64,000 nt of DNA, taken from contig JAUXPP010000158.1 in NCBI GenBank assembly GCA_030683705.1, forward strand, positions 40,242 through 104,241, in the 5' to 3' direction. The translations under genes and the position numbers were made by a program. Below, in pieces: positions 36,855 to 46,590 of this stretch (its first letter is position 1; each line of letters begins with the position of its first letter). The notes beneath the pieces were generated by a model that saw only the letters and a list, made by a program, of their open reading frames with translations, did not search any database and had not been told where the DNA came from. The stretch is from Polaromonas sp. (GTDB lineage Bacteria; Pseudomonadota; Gammaproteobacteria; Burkholderiales; Burkholderiaceae_C).

Positions 36855-37412
36855 AGTGGTTCGCCAACAGGCCGGGGGTAGCCCGGCGGCTACTCACTTT
36901 CTTTTGCCTCGCCAAAAGAAAGTCACCAAAGAAAAGGCGACCCTGCTGTCTGCGTCCCCCTTCGCTAACGCTACGGGAGCAACCTGCGGTGCTCGGTCCA
37001 GCCGGGGCCGGGCTCGAACTCGCCTTCGGCTCAGACAATCGCCCGTCCTGATCCGTCTGACCCTGCGCTCCTCGGCGCAGACAGAAGGGTGGTGGGGACG
37101 GGAGCGGGGCCGGATTCGGGCTCCGGCGAGGGCGCGCTTTGCGCGTCCTCGCCTCCCCGAATTCGCACTCGTATTTCCTCCCCCACCCGTCGGGCTGGGC
37201 CGAGGAGCGCAGCTGAAAGTGGATCAGGACGAGCGATTGTCTGAGCGAAGCGAGTTCGAGCTCGGCCCCACTTTCGGCGAGCACCGCAGGTTGCCCGTAG
37301 CGAAGCGAAGGGACCCAGACCATCGGGTCGCCTTTTCTTTTGCTTACTTTTCTTTTGGCGACGCAAAAGAAAAGTGAGTTGCTGTCGGGCAACCCCCGGC
37401 TTGCAGGCAAAC
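36855..37412. repeat. ~560-bp inverted pair of structured repeats, copy D (family 1)
   Basis: The left half reads as the element on the minus strand and the right half on the plus strand, joined head to head around GCGAGGGCGCGC-TTT-GCGCGTCCTCGC. The outer ends are the A/T-rich hairpins and the CCGGG...CCCGG blocks. In the right half the usual CCAGACGG/CCGGCTGG stem is replaced by GAAAGTGG/CCACTTTC (37215-37222/37268-37275). It occupies nearly the whole 654-bp gap between urtD and urtE. Confidence 0.9.
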
Positions 37413-37468
37413 CTCTGAGTCGCGAAACAAAGGCGGCTTCGACAAGCCTCGCCCGAACGGCGAAGAGT

Positions 37469-38346
<878 letters not shown>

Positions 38347-38350
<4 letters not shown>

Positions 38351-39585
38351 TTCGGCTCCCCTTTGCGCAGCTTTTTCACCAGGCCCACCACACCATTGGG
38401 TAAAAACAGCGTGACGGCGATGAACAGCAGGCCCAGGAAATACAGCCAGTACTCGGGGTAAGCCACCGTCAGCCAGCTCTTGGCGCCGTTGACGATGAAG
38501 GCACCGGCAATCGGCCCGATCAGGGTGGCGCGACCGCCGACCGCGGCCCAGATCGCCATCTCGATCGAGTTGGCCGGGCTCATCTCGCTGGGGTTGATGA
38601 TGCCGACCTGCGGCACGTAGAGGGCGCCGGCAATGCCACACATCACCGCAGAAATTGTCCAGATCGTCAGCTTGTAGCCGATCGGGTTGTAACCCGAGAA
38701 CATCACGCGGGTCTCGGCATCCCGGATCGCCTGCAGCACCCGGCCGAACTTGCTGCGCACCAGCCATTTGGCAAACAGGAAGAAGCCCAGCAGGGTCAGC
38801 CCGGTGATCACGAACAGCGTCATGCGCATATTGGGCGTGGCAATCGGCATGTCCAGGATGCGCTTGAAGTCGGTGAAGCCATTGTTGCCACCCAAGCCGG
38901 TCTCGTTGCGGAAGAACAGCAGCATGGCCGCAAAGGTCATGGCCTGCGTGATGATGGAAAAATACACGCCCTTGATGCGCGAGCGGAAGGCGAAGTAGCC
39001 GAACACAAAGGCCACCACACCAGGCACCAGCACGATCAGGAACAGCGTGGCGACAAAGCTGTCGCTAAAGGTCCAGTGCCAGGGCAGCTCCTTCCAGTCG
39101 AGGAAGACCATGAAGTCGGGCAAATCGCTTTTGTAGTTGCCGTCACGCCCGATCTGGCGCATCAAATACATGCCCATGACGTAACCGCCCAGCGCGAAGA
39201 ACAGCCCGTGGCCCAGCGACAGGATGCCGGTGTAACCCCAGATCAGGTCCATGGCCAGCGCCACGATGGCGTAACACATGATCTTGCCGACCAGTGCCAC
39301 CGCATAGGTGCTCATGTGGAACATGCTGGTCTCCGGCACCAGCAGGTTCAGCACCGGTGCCAGTGCGCAGACCAGCAGCAACGCCACCAGAAAGGTGCTC
39401 CAGCCGGCGCCGGTGAGCATGGGGCCCCTGGCGGGCAAGCTCACGGAAGACCACGCATTGCGGGCACCGGTGCTTGTGGCGGTGGTGTAGGGATTGGCTG
39501 CGGCAGGCGCAGCCTGCAGCGAAGCGGGTTCCATGCCCTGCTCGGCTTTTATCGATTCATCGATGGTTTTGATAGGCGTGTTCAT
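38347..39585 (-). CDS. urtC: urea ABC transporter permease UrtC
   Basis: 412 residues. LivM-like permease with about ten transmembrane helices: YAVALVGKIMCYAIVALAMDLIWGYTGILSLGHGLFFALGGY, GIMLLFFRNETGLGGNNGFTDF-like region, and the loop VLQAIRDAETRVMFSGYNPIGYKL that meets the ATPases. The first 50 residues are polar. It starts 2 bp after the urtB stop region and overlaps urtD (ATGA). It forms the membrane channel with UrtB for high-affinity urea uptake. Confidence 0.95.
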
Positions 39586-39586
39586 G

Positions 39587-41161
39587 TCATGCTTCCGCGG
39601 AGCGGCCTTTCATGGCAAAGATGCCCTGGGGCCGCTTCTGGATGAAGATGATGATGAGCACCAGCACCGCAATCTTGGCCAGCACCGCACCGGTCCAGCC
39701 TTCGAGGAATTTGTTCAGAATGCCCAGGCCCATCGCGGCGTACACGGTACCGGCCAGCTGGCCCACGCCACCCAGCACCACCACCATGAAGGCATCGACG
39801 ATGTAACCCTGGCCCAGGTCCGGGCCGACATTGCCGACCTGGCTGAGCGCACAGCCGGCCAGACCGGCGATTCCCGAGCCCAGCGCAAATGCATAGGTGT
39901 CCACGCGCGCCGTGTTCACGCCCATGCAGGAGGCAATCGGACGGTTTTGCGTGACGCCGCGCACAAACAGGCCCAGCCGCGTTTTGCTGATCAGCCAGGC
40001 CATGCCCAGCAACACCGCGATCGCAAAACCGATGATGACGAGCCGGTTGTAGGGCAGCGACAAATTGCCCAGCACCTGCACGCCGCCGCTCATCCAGACC
40101 GGGTTTTCCACACCGACGTTTTGTGCGCCAAAAATCGAGCGCACCAGTTGCTGCAGCATCAGGCTGATGCCCCAGGTGGCCAGCAGCGTTTCCAGCGGGC
40201 GGCCGTAGAGAAAACGGATCACCCCACGCTCCAGCGCCGCGCCCATCAGCGCCGATGCCAGAAAGGCCACCGGCACCGCCGCCAGCAGATACCAGTCGAA
40301 CAGGCCGGGCAGGTATTGCTGGAACAGGCCCTGCACCACATAGGTGGCGTAGGCGCCTATCATCATCAGCTCGCCATGCGCCATGTTGATGACGCCCATC
40401 AGGCCGTAGGTGATGGCCAGGCCCAGCGCCACCAGCAACAGGATGCTGCCCAGGCTGATGCCGCTGAACACCGCGCCCAGCTTGTCGCCCCAGGCCAGCG
40501 CCGACTCCACCTTGCGCAAAGAGGCCTGCAAGGCACTCTTGACCTCGGGATCTTCTTCTTCCGACAGGCGCGCGATCAGCACGGTCTTGCTGACCGGGTT
40601 GTTGCTGCCCGAGAGGCGGGCAGCGGCTTCCAGGCGTTTGGTTTTGTCGCTGCTGCCCAAAAGAATCGTGGCGCGCACCATCTCGAGCTGGTTTTTCAGG
40701 GCCGGCACGGTTTCCGCCGCGTACGCCTTTTCGATCAGCGGCAGGCGTGATTCGTCAGCGCCGCCCGACAGGGTCTTGATGGCCTCGGCACGGACTTTTT
40801 CGTCTTTGGACAGCAGCTTGAGGGAAGCCAGCGCATTGTCCAGTTCGCCGCGCATCAGGTTGTTGTTGATCACGTCTTCGGCATCGGCGGGCACAGCCAG
40901 TTCGGCGCCGCTGATCGGGTCGTAAGCCTTGTCGTCCTTGACCACGAACACCTTGTCGCCGGCCGTCTTCACTGCGTCGTCGGCCAGCGCCTGGATGAAG
41001 GCGGCGGTCTTCTCGTCGGGCACAGCCGAGGCCTTGGCCAGGGCCTCGACCCGGGCTTCAGTCTCACCAAGCGCCATGCCCTTGACCTCTTCAGGCGTCA
41101 GGGCGTGGACACTGGCAGACAGCAACAAAGCGGCGGATAAAACAAATGTGCGCATCATCAT
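39587..41161 (-). CDS. urtB: urea ABC transporter permease UrtB
   Basis: About 524 residues. UrtB proteins have an extra N-terminal periplasmic segment, seen here after a signal-like MRTFVLSAALLLSASVHA: residues 20-230 are soluble with helical repeats (ARVEALAKASAVPDEKT, SLRKVESALAWGDK). The LivH-like permease then starts at LGSILLLVALGLAITYGLMGVINMAHGELMMIGAYATYVVQ. The start is at one of three consecutive ATG codons after GGTTCTT. A longer in-frame extension to 41347 crosses the terminator and is not used. Confidence 0.94.
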   Translation of the reverse strand: MMMRTFVLSAALLLSASVHALTPEEVKGMALGETEARVEALAKASAVPDEKTAAFIQALADDAVKTAGDKVFVVKDDKAYDPISGAELAVPADAEDVINNNLMRGELDNALASLKLLSKDEKVRAEAIKTLSGGADESRLPLIEKAYAAETVPALKNQLEMVRATILLGSSDKTKRLEAAARLSGSNNPVSKTVLIARLSEEEDPEVKSALQASLRKVESALAWGDKLGAVFSGISLGSILLLVALGLAITYGLMGVINMAHGELMMIGAYATYVVQGLFQQYLPGLFDWYLLAAVPVAFLASALMGAALERGVIRFLYGRPLETLLATWGISLMLQQLVRSIFGAQNVGVENPVWMSGGVQVLGNLSLPYNRLVIIGFAIAVLLGMAWLISKTRLGLFVRGVTQNRPIASCMGVNTARVDTYAFALGSGIAGLAGCALSQVGNVGPDLGQGYIVDAFMVVVLGGVGQLAGTVYAAMGLGILNKFLEGWTGAVLAKIAVLVLIIIFIQKRPQGIFAMKGRSAEA

Positions 41162-41293
41162 GGTAAAGAACCTGTAGGGTGGACACGGCAGCGCGCCGGT
41201 ACGGCTTGCTGTCGTGCCCAGACTGCAACTTCCTTGGAAAACCTGACCTGATTCATGCACCGGAGTAGTGCAAGAACTGGGCCAGACCAAAAA

Positions 41294-41329
41294 AAGCCGC
41301 ACCTGTTTTCTGCAAACCAGGTGCGGCTT
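41294..41329 (-). terminator. strong terminator/attenuator between urtA and urtB
   Basis: AAGCCGCACCTG and CAGGTGCGGCTT form a 12-bp perfect stem. Read on the minus strand it is followed by a run of seven T (41295-41289). It would make urtA mRNA more abundant than the permease/ATPase message, as is common for binding-protein genes. Confidence 0.88.
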
Positions 41330-41362
41330 GCACCGCAGGTCCGACAACCTGCGGCGACGGCC

Positions 41363-42640
41363 TTATTTGGAGGCCATTTTTGCCGGCTCGTCAGGCTTCT
41401 TGTCGTTGCCTTCGATGTAGGGGCTCCATGGCTTGGCTTTCACCGGGCCGGGTGTTTTCCAGACCACGTTGAACTGGCCGTCGGCCTTGATCTCGCCGAT
41501 GAACACCGACTTGTGCAGGTGGTGGTTTTTCTCGTCCATCTTGGACACGATGCCCGACGGTGCCTTGAAGGTCTGGCCGGCCATGGCGGCGATGACCTTG
41601 TCGGTGTCTGTGGACTTGGCTTTCTCGACAGCCTGCTTCCACATGTTGATGCCGATGTAGGTGGCTTCCATCGGGTCGTTGGTCAAAGGCTTGTCCTTGT
41701 GGCCGGCAATGCCCTTGGCCTTGGCGTAGTCCGACCATTTCTTGATGAACTCGGTGTTGGCCGGGCTCTTGATCGACTGGAAGTAGTTCCAGGCAGCCAG
41801 ATGGCCAACCAGCGGCTTGGTGTCCACGCCGCGCAGTTCTTCTTCACCCACCGAGAAGGCGACAACCGGCACGTCCTTGGCTTTCAGGCCGGCATTGCCC
41901 AGTTCCTTGTAGAAAGGCACGTTGGAGTCGCCGTTGATGGTCGAGACCACAGCGGTTTTGCCGCCGGCAGAGAATTTCTTCACGTCAGCCACGATGGTCT
42001 GGTAGTCGGAGTGGCCGAAGGGTGTGTATTTCTCGTCGATGTCGCTGTCCTTCACGCCCTTGCTTTTCAGGTAGGCGCGCAGGATCTTGTTGGTGGTGCG
42101 TGGGTACACATAGTCGGTGCCCAGCAGCACCCAGCGCTTGGCGCCGCCGCCGGCCTTGCTCATCAGGTAATCGACGGCAGGAATGGCTTGCTGGTTGGGG
42201 GCTGCACCGGTGTAGAACACGTTTTTGGACAGCTCTTCACCCTCGTACTGCACGGGGTAGAACAGCAGGCCGTTCATTTCCTCGACCACAGGCAGCACCG
42301 ACTTGCGGGACACCGAGGTCCAGCAGCCGAAAATCACCGAGACCTTGTCCTGGCCCAGCAGCTGCTTGGTTTTTTCTGCAAACAGCGGCCAGTTGGAGGC
42401 CGGGTCCACGATCACGGGCTCGAGCTTCTTGCCCATCACGCCACCCTTGGCGTTGATTTCGTCGATCGCCATCAGCACGGTGTCTTTCAACACGGTTTCC
42501 GAAATGGCCATGGTGCCCGACAGGCTGTGCAGAATGCCCACCTTGATGGTGCCGCCCGACTGGGCATGGGCTGGCAGGACAGACAGGCCCGCCAGGGCGA
42601 CGGCGGCGCTGAGCGCCTTGAGGGTAAAACGACGTTGCAT
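41363..42640 (-). CDS. urtA: urea ABC transporter substrate-binding protein UrtA
   Basis: 425 residues. Sec signal peptide RRFTLKALSAAVALAGLSVLPAHAQ, then a LivJ-like bilobed domain: GILHSLSGTMAISE, IDEINAKGGVMGKKLEPVIVDPASNWPLFAEKTKQLL, FGCWTSVSRKSVLPV, LFYPVQYEGEE, KNVFYTGAAPNQQAIPAVDYL. FGCWTSVSRK and YPVQYEG are diagnostic of UrtA. GGAGAAGC is 5 bp before the ATG. First gene of the urt operon, followed by a terminator, so it is probably the most abundant product. Confidence 0.97.
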   Translation of the reverse strand: MQRRFTLKALSAAVALAGLSVLPAHAQSGGTIKVGILHSLSGTMAISETVLKDTVLMAIDEINAKGGVMGKKLEPVIVDPASNWPLFAEKTKQLLGQDKVSVIFGCWTSVSRKSVLPVVEEMNGLLFYPVQYEGEELSKNVFYTGAAPNQQAIPAVDYLMSKAGGGAKRWVLLGTDYVYPRTTNKILRAYLKSKGVKDSDIDEKYTPFGHSDYQTIVADVKKFSAGGKTAVVSTINGDSNVPFYKELGNAGLKAKDVPVVAFSVGEEELRGVDTKPLVGHLAAWNYFQSIKSPANTEFIKKWSDYAKAKGIAGHKDKPLTNDPMEATYIGINMWKQAVEKAKSTDTDKVIAAMAGQTFKAPSGIVSKMDEKNHHLHKSVFIGEIKADGQFNVVWKTPGPVKAKPWSPYIEGNDKKPDEPAKMASK

Positions 42641-42746
42641 GTGTAGCTTCTCCGGTAGGGGGTGATCACTGGTCGCTCCGCAAAAGCCGCTGGAGGGCTT
42701 TGACGAAGCGATGAGTTGATTCTGGGGACCGGAGGGCGAACGGGCT

Positions 42747-42764
42747 ATACGCCGGGTGGCGTAT
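42747..42764. promoter_or_regulatory. inverted repeat upstream of urtA
   Basis: ATACGCC-GGGT-GGCGTAT, 7-bp arms, about 107 bp from the urtA ATG. No sigma54 or good sigma70 boxes were found in this gap. A LuxR-type regulator could bind it; that is a guess. Confidence 0.45.
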
Positions 42765-42820
42765 GCAGGGCGAGGACGACAGGACGGCCCGGTTCAGGAC
42801 CCGCCAAACCGAGTCAAGGC

Positions 42821-44287
42821 TTAAAGACCGGCCATGCGCTGCATGAACAGCCGGGTTGCCTGCAAGCCGGCCGGCGTCCAGTGCTGGCTGGGTGCCATGG
42901 CCTGCAGCAGCAGCCTGGCCTGGCCGATTTCGTCGAGAGTGGCCAACTGCTGCGCGAGTGCCTGCAGATCGACGTCGAGCAGATCGTCGGTGGCCGCGGC
43001 GTCAAAAGCAGACTCGCCCCGGTTTGCCGCGAGGCGGGCCGCCACCCTGAAACTCGGCCGGCGCACTGTTGCCGCCTCGCTGAGGACCTCGGTGTAAGCG
43101 CCGCCATCCTGGCTGGCTTCGCCGCGTATCCAGTCGTGGATCAGCTGCAGCTCATAAGGACTGAACACACCGAACATCTCGGCGCGCGGTCCTTGCAGCA
43201 GGCCCCAGAAGCGGCTTTCTTCCACCGGCGCGCCGCGCTTGATCCAGCCGGCTTTTTGCAGGGCACCGAGGAACTCCGGAATGTCTTCCTTGCGTGCCAG
43301 CCAGTCGTTGATGTTGCGGCCTGCGACGCGGCAATAGTCGGAATGGGCGCCGTGGCCGGCGGCACTTTTGTGCGAAAAGATGCGCACCACTTCGCGTTCA
43401 ATGTCGAATCCGGCTATCACGTCGGTGCTGCCGATGCCGGCGTTGCTGAGCTGGAAGCCCTGCCGCACGCGGCGCCAGAAATCTTCGGCATGGCCCAGGC
43501 GTGGCAGGTTGTCCAGCACCGCCTGTACGGCGCGTTTGGCATGGCCGGTGTCGGGGTTGTCCACCGTCACATGCAGTGTGAAGTAATACGGGTCTAACCC
43601 CAGTTCGTTGAGTTCGTAAGCGGTGATCAGCAGGTGCAGCGGCAGCTGTTCATAACCGAGGTTGAAGCCGATGACCTCGGGCAAATACTCTTCGGCACTG
43701 GATGCGAGCGCGAGCTGGATCACGCCCTGGGTGTACAGGCCGTCGTCCAGGCTGTCGAGCGACTCCAGGCCGTAACGCGCCATCAGCGCGCGGTAAATCA
43801 CCACATGGTTTTTGTCGGCCGCACCGTCGCCGAGTTCCTCGACATAGGTGCGCAGCAGGTCGGCAAAACGCGGGTTGCGCCAGTGTTTGAGCAGACCATA
43901 CAGCCAGGCACCGTCCACCAGCTTGGTGGGCGCCACTGCGCGCAGAAAATACAGCGCATGTGCGCGGTTGCCGAAAAAGCGCCGCGGCGCGCCGGCCTGG
44001 CGTTCTTCCAGGTAGTGGCTGTAGGCCGCGGTGGCGCGCTGCGCGCCCGCGAACATCCAGCTTTCCAGTTCTTGCGGGCTGGCCGGCAGCTCGCAGGGCA
44101 GGCCGGCGCACCCGGCGATCTGCGCGTCCAGAAACAGGCCCGCCTCCTTGTTCAATTCGCCGGTAGTGTCAGCCGCCAGCAGGCGGCCGTAAAAATTCGC
44201 CAGTGTGCCGCCGGGCACGGCCAGCGCGGCGGGACCGGGGGGCGCAGCCGGCGGACGGGAAAGCCAGTCATTCGCAGAGATATACAT
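42821..44287 (-). CDS. iron-containing redox enzyme family protein (haem-oxygenase-like)
   Basis: 488 residues. The central region (about 120-330) resembles haem-oxygenase-like diiron oxidases/oxygenases. In particular YEQLPLHLLITAYELNELG is followed by FTLHVTVDNPDTGHAK, a His-x3-Asp-x4-His arrangement of metal ligands. Glu and His residues earlier (KNHVVIYRALMARYGLES) may complete the site. The N- and C-terminal parts are less recognisable. Such enzymes fragment or oxidise amino- or fatty-acid-like substrates; the substrate here is unknown. It ends 180 bp before the urtA ATG on the same strand. Confidence 0.72.
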   Translation of the reverse strand: MYISANDWLSRPPAAPPGPAALAVPGGTLANFYGRLLAADTTGELNKEAGLFLDAQIAGCAGLPCELPASPQELESWMFAGAQRATAAYSHYLEERQAGAPRRFFGNRAHALYFLRAVAPTKLVDGAWLYGLLKHWRNPRFADLLRTYVEELGDGAADKNHVVIYRALMARYGLESLDSLDDGLYTQGVIQLALASSAEEYLPEVIGFNLGYEQLPLHLLITAYELNELGLDPYYFTLHVTVDNPDTGHAKRAVQAVLDNLPRLGHAEDFWRRVRQGFQLSNAGIGSTDVIAGFDIEREVVRIFSHKSAAGHGAHSDYCRVAGRNINDWLARKEDIPEFLGALQKAGWIKRGAPVEESRFWGLLQGPRAEMFGVFSPYELQLIHDWIRGEASQDGGAYTEVLSEAATVRRPSFRVAARLAANRGESAFDAAATDDLLDVDLQALAQQLATLDEIGQARLLLQAMAPSQHWTPAGLQATRLFMQRMAGL

Positions 44288-44469
44288 GGTCAGTCGGTGG
44301 GTGAGGGCTGTTCAGGATGCGTGCCGCCCCCTGCCGGCCGTATAGGTGAGCCGCCCCAGCGCAGGTGGGAGACCTCCTACCTGCTGGCGCACAGGGGACC
44401 AGCCGTGCCCTGCCCTGCGATTCGGCGCCTGATCAGGCCGGCGTGGCGTGCATCACGGCGGCCAGACCG

Positions 44470-44522
44470 CTATGAAATTCATAGCTATCTACGCTTGAAG
44501 GACGGGGCCTGAAGCCTGATTC
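44470..44522 (+). repeat. family 3 element, copy 4
   Basis: AAATTCATAGCTATCTACGCT followed by ACGGGGCCTGAAGCC. Lies in the 267-bp gap between two minus-strand genes; the remainder of the gap holds nothing I recognise. Confidence 0.6.
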
Positions 44523-44554
44523 GACGTAAAAACCGGGGCCCGGCGGGGCGGCGG

Positions 44555-45694
44555 CTAGGGCTTTTGCGCGTCCTCTGGCTGCGGCGTGGCGGCTGGCGCG
44601 GGTGGCAGCGCCGCCGCCGGTTGCGCGGCCTCCTCGCGGGCCTTGGCGAACAGGTCCCAGGCGGCCATGAACATCGCCGCGACCACCGGGCCGATCACGA
44701 AGCCGTTCAGGCCGAAAATCGCCATGCCGCCCAGGGTGGAGATCAGCACCACGTAGTCGGGCATCTTGGTGTCCTTGCCGACCAGCAGCGGGCGCAGGAT
44801 GTTGTCGACCAGGCCGATGACCAGCACACCGAAGGCCGTCAGGATCAGGCCCTTGCCGAGATCGCCGGTGACCAGGAAATACACCGCCACCGGCCCCCAG
44901 ACCAGCGCCGCGCCGACAGCCGGCAGCAGCGAGAGAAAGGCCATCAGCACACCCCACAACACCGGCGCGTGGATGCCCAGCATCCAGAAGATCAGCCCGC
45001 CCAGCGCCCCCTGCAACATGGCCACCACCACATTGCCCTTGACGGTGGCGCGGATCACGGTGATGAACTTGCCCGACAACTCGCGCTTGATGCCGGACTC
45101 CAGCGGCACCGCATCGCGGATGCGCCGCGCCAGCACGCCGCCATCGCGCAGCAGGAAAAACAGGATGTACAGCATCACGAAAAAGCTGACGACGAAGTCA
45201 AAGGTGTTCTGCCCGATGTTCAGCGCCTGCGTGGCCAGGAACTGGCTGCCCTTGGAGATGCTGGACGACACCCGCTCCAGGATCACGCCGGTATTGCTCA
45301 GGCCGAAGCGGTCCAGCAGGCCGGTGACCCAGGCCGGCAGCGCGCCATACACCTGCTGGAAGTACAGGCCGATGCTGAACTCGCCCGTCTGCATGCGTTC
45401 ATACAGCGCCGACGCTTCCTGCACCAGCGAGGCAACGATCAGGCCCAGCGGCAGGATCACCGCCACCAGGATGATGGCCAGCGTGGCCAGCGCAGCCAGC
45501 GTGCGCCGGCCCGGCATGGCCTTGAGCAGGCGCACAAACAGCGGCGTGAACATCAGCGCGAAGATGGCACCCCAGAACACCGCGCCATAAAACGGCCAGA
45601 GCACCCAGACAAAAGCCAGCGACACCAGCAGCAGCAGCAGCAGGAAAAACCGGTTTTCGAGGGACGAGGATCGGGCGATGCTGGAGAGTTTCAT
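44555..45694 (-). CDS. AI-2E family transporter
   Basis: About 379 residues, seven to eight transmembrane helices. Typical features: FVWVLWPFYGAVFWGAIFALMFTPLFVRL, a long amphipathic mid-region (YERMQTGEFSIGLYFQQV), VVAMLQGALGGLIFWMLGIHAPVLWGVLMAFLSLLPAVGAALVWGPVAVYFL and GLVDNILRPLLVG near the end. Family members export small molecules or act as Na+(Li+)/H+ antiporters; the substrate is not predictable. The start at 45694 is preferred over a longer arginine/proline-rich extension that overlaps the upstream EF-hand gene. Confidence 0.92.
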   Translation of the reverse strand: MKLSSIARSSSLENRFFLLLLLLVSLAFVWVLWPFYGAVFWGAIFALMFTPLFVRLLKAMPGRRTLAALATLAIILVAVILPLGLIVASLVQEASALYERMQTGEFSIGLYFQQVYGALPAWVTGLLDRFGLSNTGVILERVSSSISKGSQFLATQALNIGQNTFDFVVSFFVMLYILFFLLRDGGVLARRIRDAVPLESGIKRELSGKFITVIRATVKGNVVVAMLQGALGGLIFWMLGIHAPVLWGVLMAFLSLLPAVGAALVWGPVAVYFLVTGDLGKGLILTAFGVLVIGLVDNILRPLLVGKDTKMPDYVVLISTLGGMAIFGLNGFVIGPVVAAMFMAAWDLFAKAREEAAQPAAALPPAPAATPQPEDAQKP

Positions 45695-46013
45695 GATGCG
45701 CTGCCTTACAGGAATGGGGCCGGGAGTCACAGCGATGGTATCGGCAAAAGCTCCGCTCCCCGCCGCCATCTGCAGCCCGCTACCGAATTCATGGCTGCCT
45801 GCGCTTGCGGGGGAGGGGCTCGAGGCTTTTTTTGGGTGTTTTCCTGCTGGCTTGGGCGGTGGTGCTGGCCGGGGCCCGGCAGGAGCCGCTCTGCAAAGAA
45901 ATGTGTCGCCAGGCCCGCCGGATGTAAAGCAGCGAAACACCCTGCAAAAGGACTGGCCTCCCGGGCCAAGCCGGCGTCCAATCGGTCTTGTCTGATCACC
46001 GGCTAGAACACGC

Positions 46014-46400
46014 ATGACTTTTCATACCCACCGGCATCCGCCCTCCCCAGCCCGCACGGGCACCGCGCGCGCTGTGTTGGCCCCCGGCGGCAAGCGCCTG
46101 TCACCTGCATTCCGGCTGCTCGGCACGGGCCTCGCGCTGGGCACGGCCCTGCTGCTGTTTGCCGCTGGTGCACAGGCAAGCGGCTCCGCCACCGGGCCAG
46201 CCGCATCCAGGTACTCCGTCGCGCAGATCGCGCAGGCGTTCAGTTTCATCGACGGCAACAAGGACGGCAAGCTCAGCCGCGGGGAAGCCGCCGGTTTCCG
46301 CGGTGTCGCACGCCACTTTGACGAGGCTGACATCAACAAGGATGGCGTGTTGTCGCGGCAAGAGTTCGAAAACGCGTTGAGCGGCGCCAAAGCCCGATGA
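46014..46400 (+). CDS. small secreted EF-hand protein
   Basis: 128 residues. A hydrophobic segment at residues 35-55 (LLGTGLALGTALLLFAAGAQA) acts as signal peptide after a long polar lead. Two EF-hands follow: DGNKDGKLSRGE and DINKDGVLSRQE, both with the Asp/Asn ligand pattern, so it should bind two Ca2+ in the periplasm. Function unknown. A terminator follows. The start may be one of several; the polar N-terminus is unusually long for a signal. Confidence 0.8.
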   Translation: MTFHTHRHPPSPARTGTARAVLAPGGKRLSPAFRLLGTGLALGTALLLFAAGAQASGSATGPAASRYSVAQIAQAFSFIDGNKDGKLSRGEAAGFRGVARHFDEADINKDGVLSRQEFENALSGAKAR

Positions 46401-46406
46401 GGAGGC

Positions 46407-46449
46407 AAAAGGGTGGCCGGCATCACAAAAACATGCGCCGCCCTTTTTT
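46407..46449 (+). terminator. terminator after EF-hand gene
   Basis: AAAAGGG-T-GGC pairs with GCC-G-CCCTTTT and is followed by TT. The loop is about 19 bases. Confidence 0.65.
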
Positions 46450-46590
46450 GTAGGACAAGGCCGCTTCCGGCCCTGCCAGGCCGGCAAACAGCCAACGAAA
46501 CCCAAGCTGTCGCGTTAAAAAAATGTCGGCAAGCCCGACCGGACCTTGTCCGCCGTACTGAAGCAAAACCAAACACAACGAGGTGACCCG

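Noticed and set aside
41162..41347. N-terminal extension of urtB
   Set aside because: It would run through the urtA terminator and precede a signal-like sequence that fits as the true start.
42641..42746. sigma54 promoter for urtA
   Set aside because: CGGCTTTTGCGGAGC has the GG/GC spacing but matches few other consensus positions.
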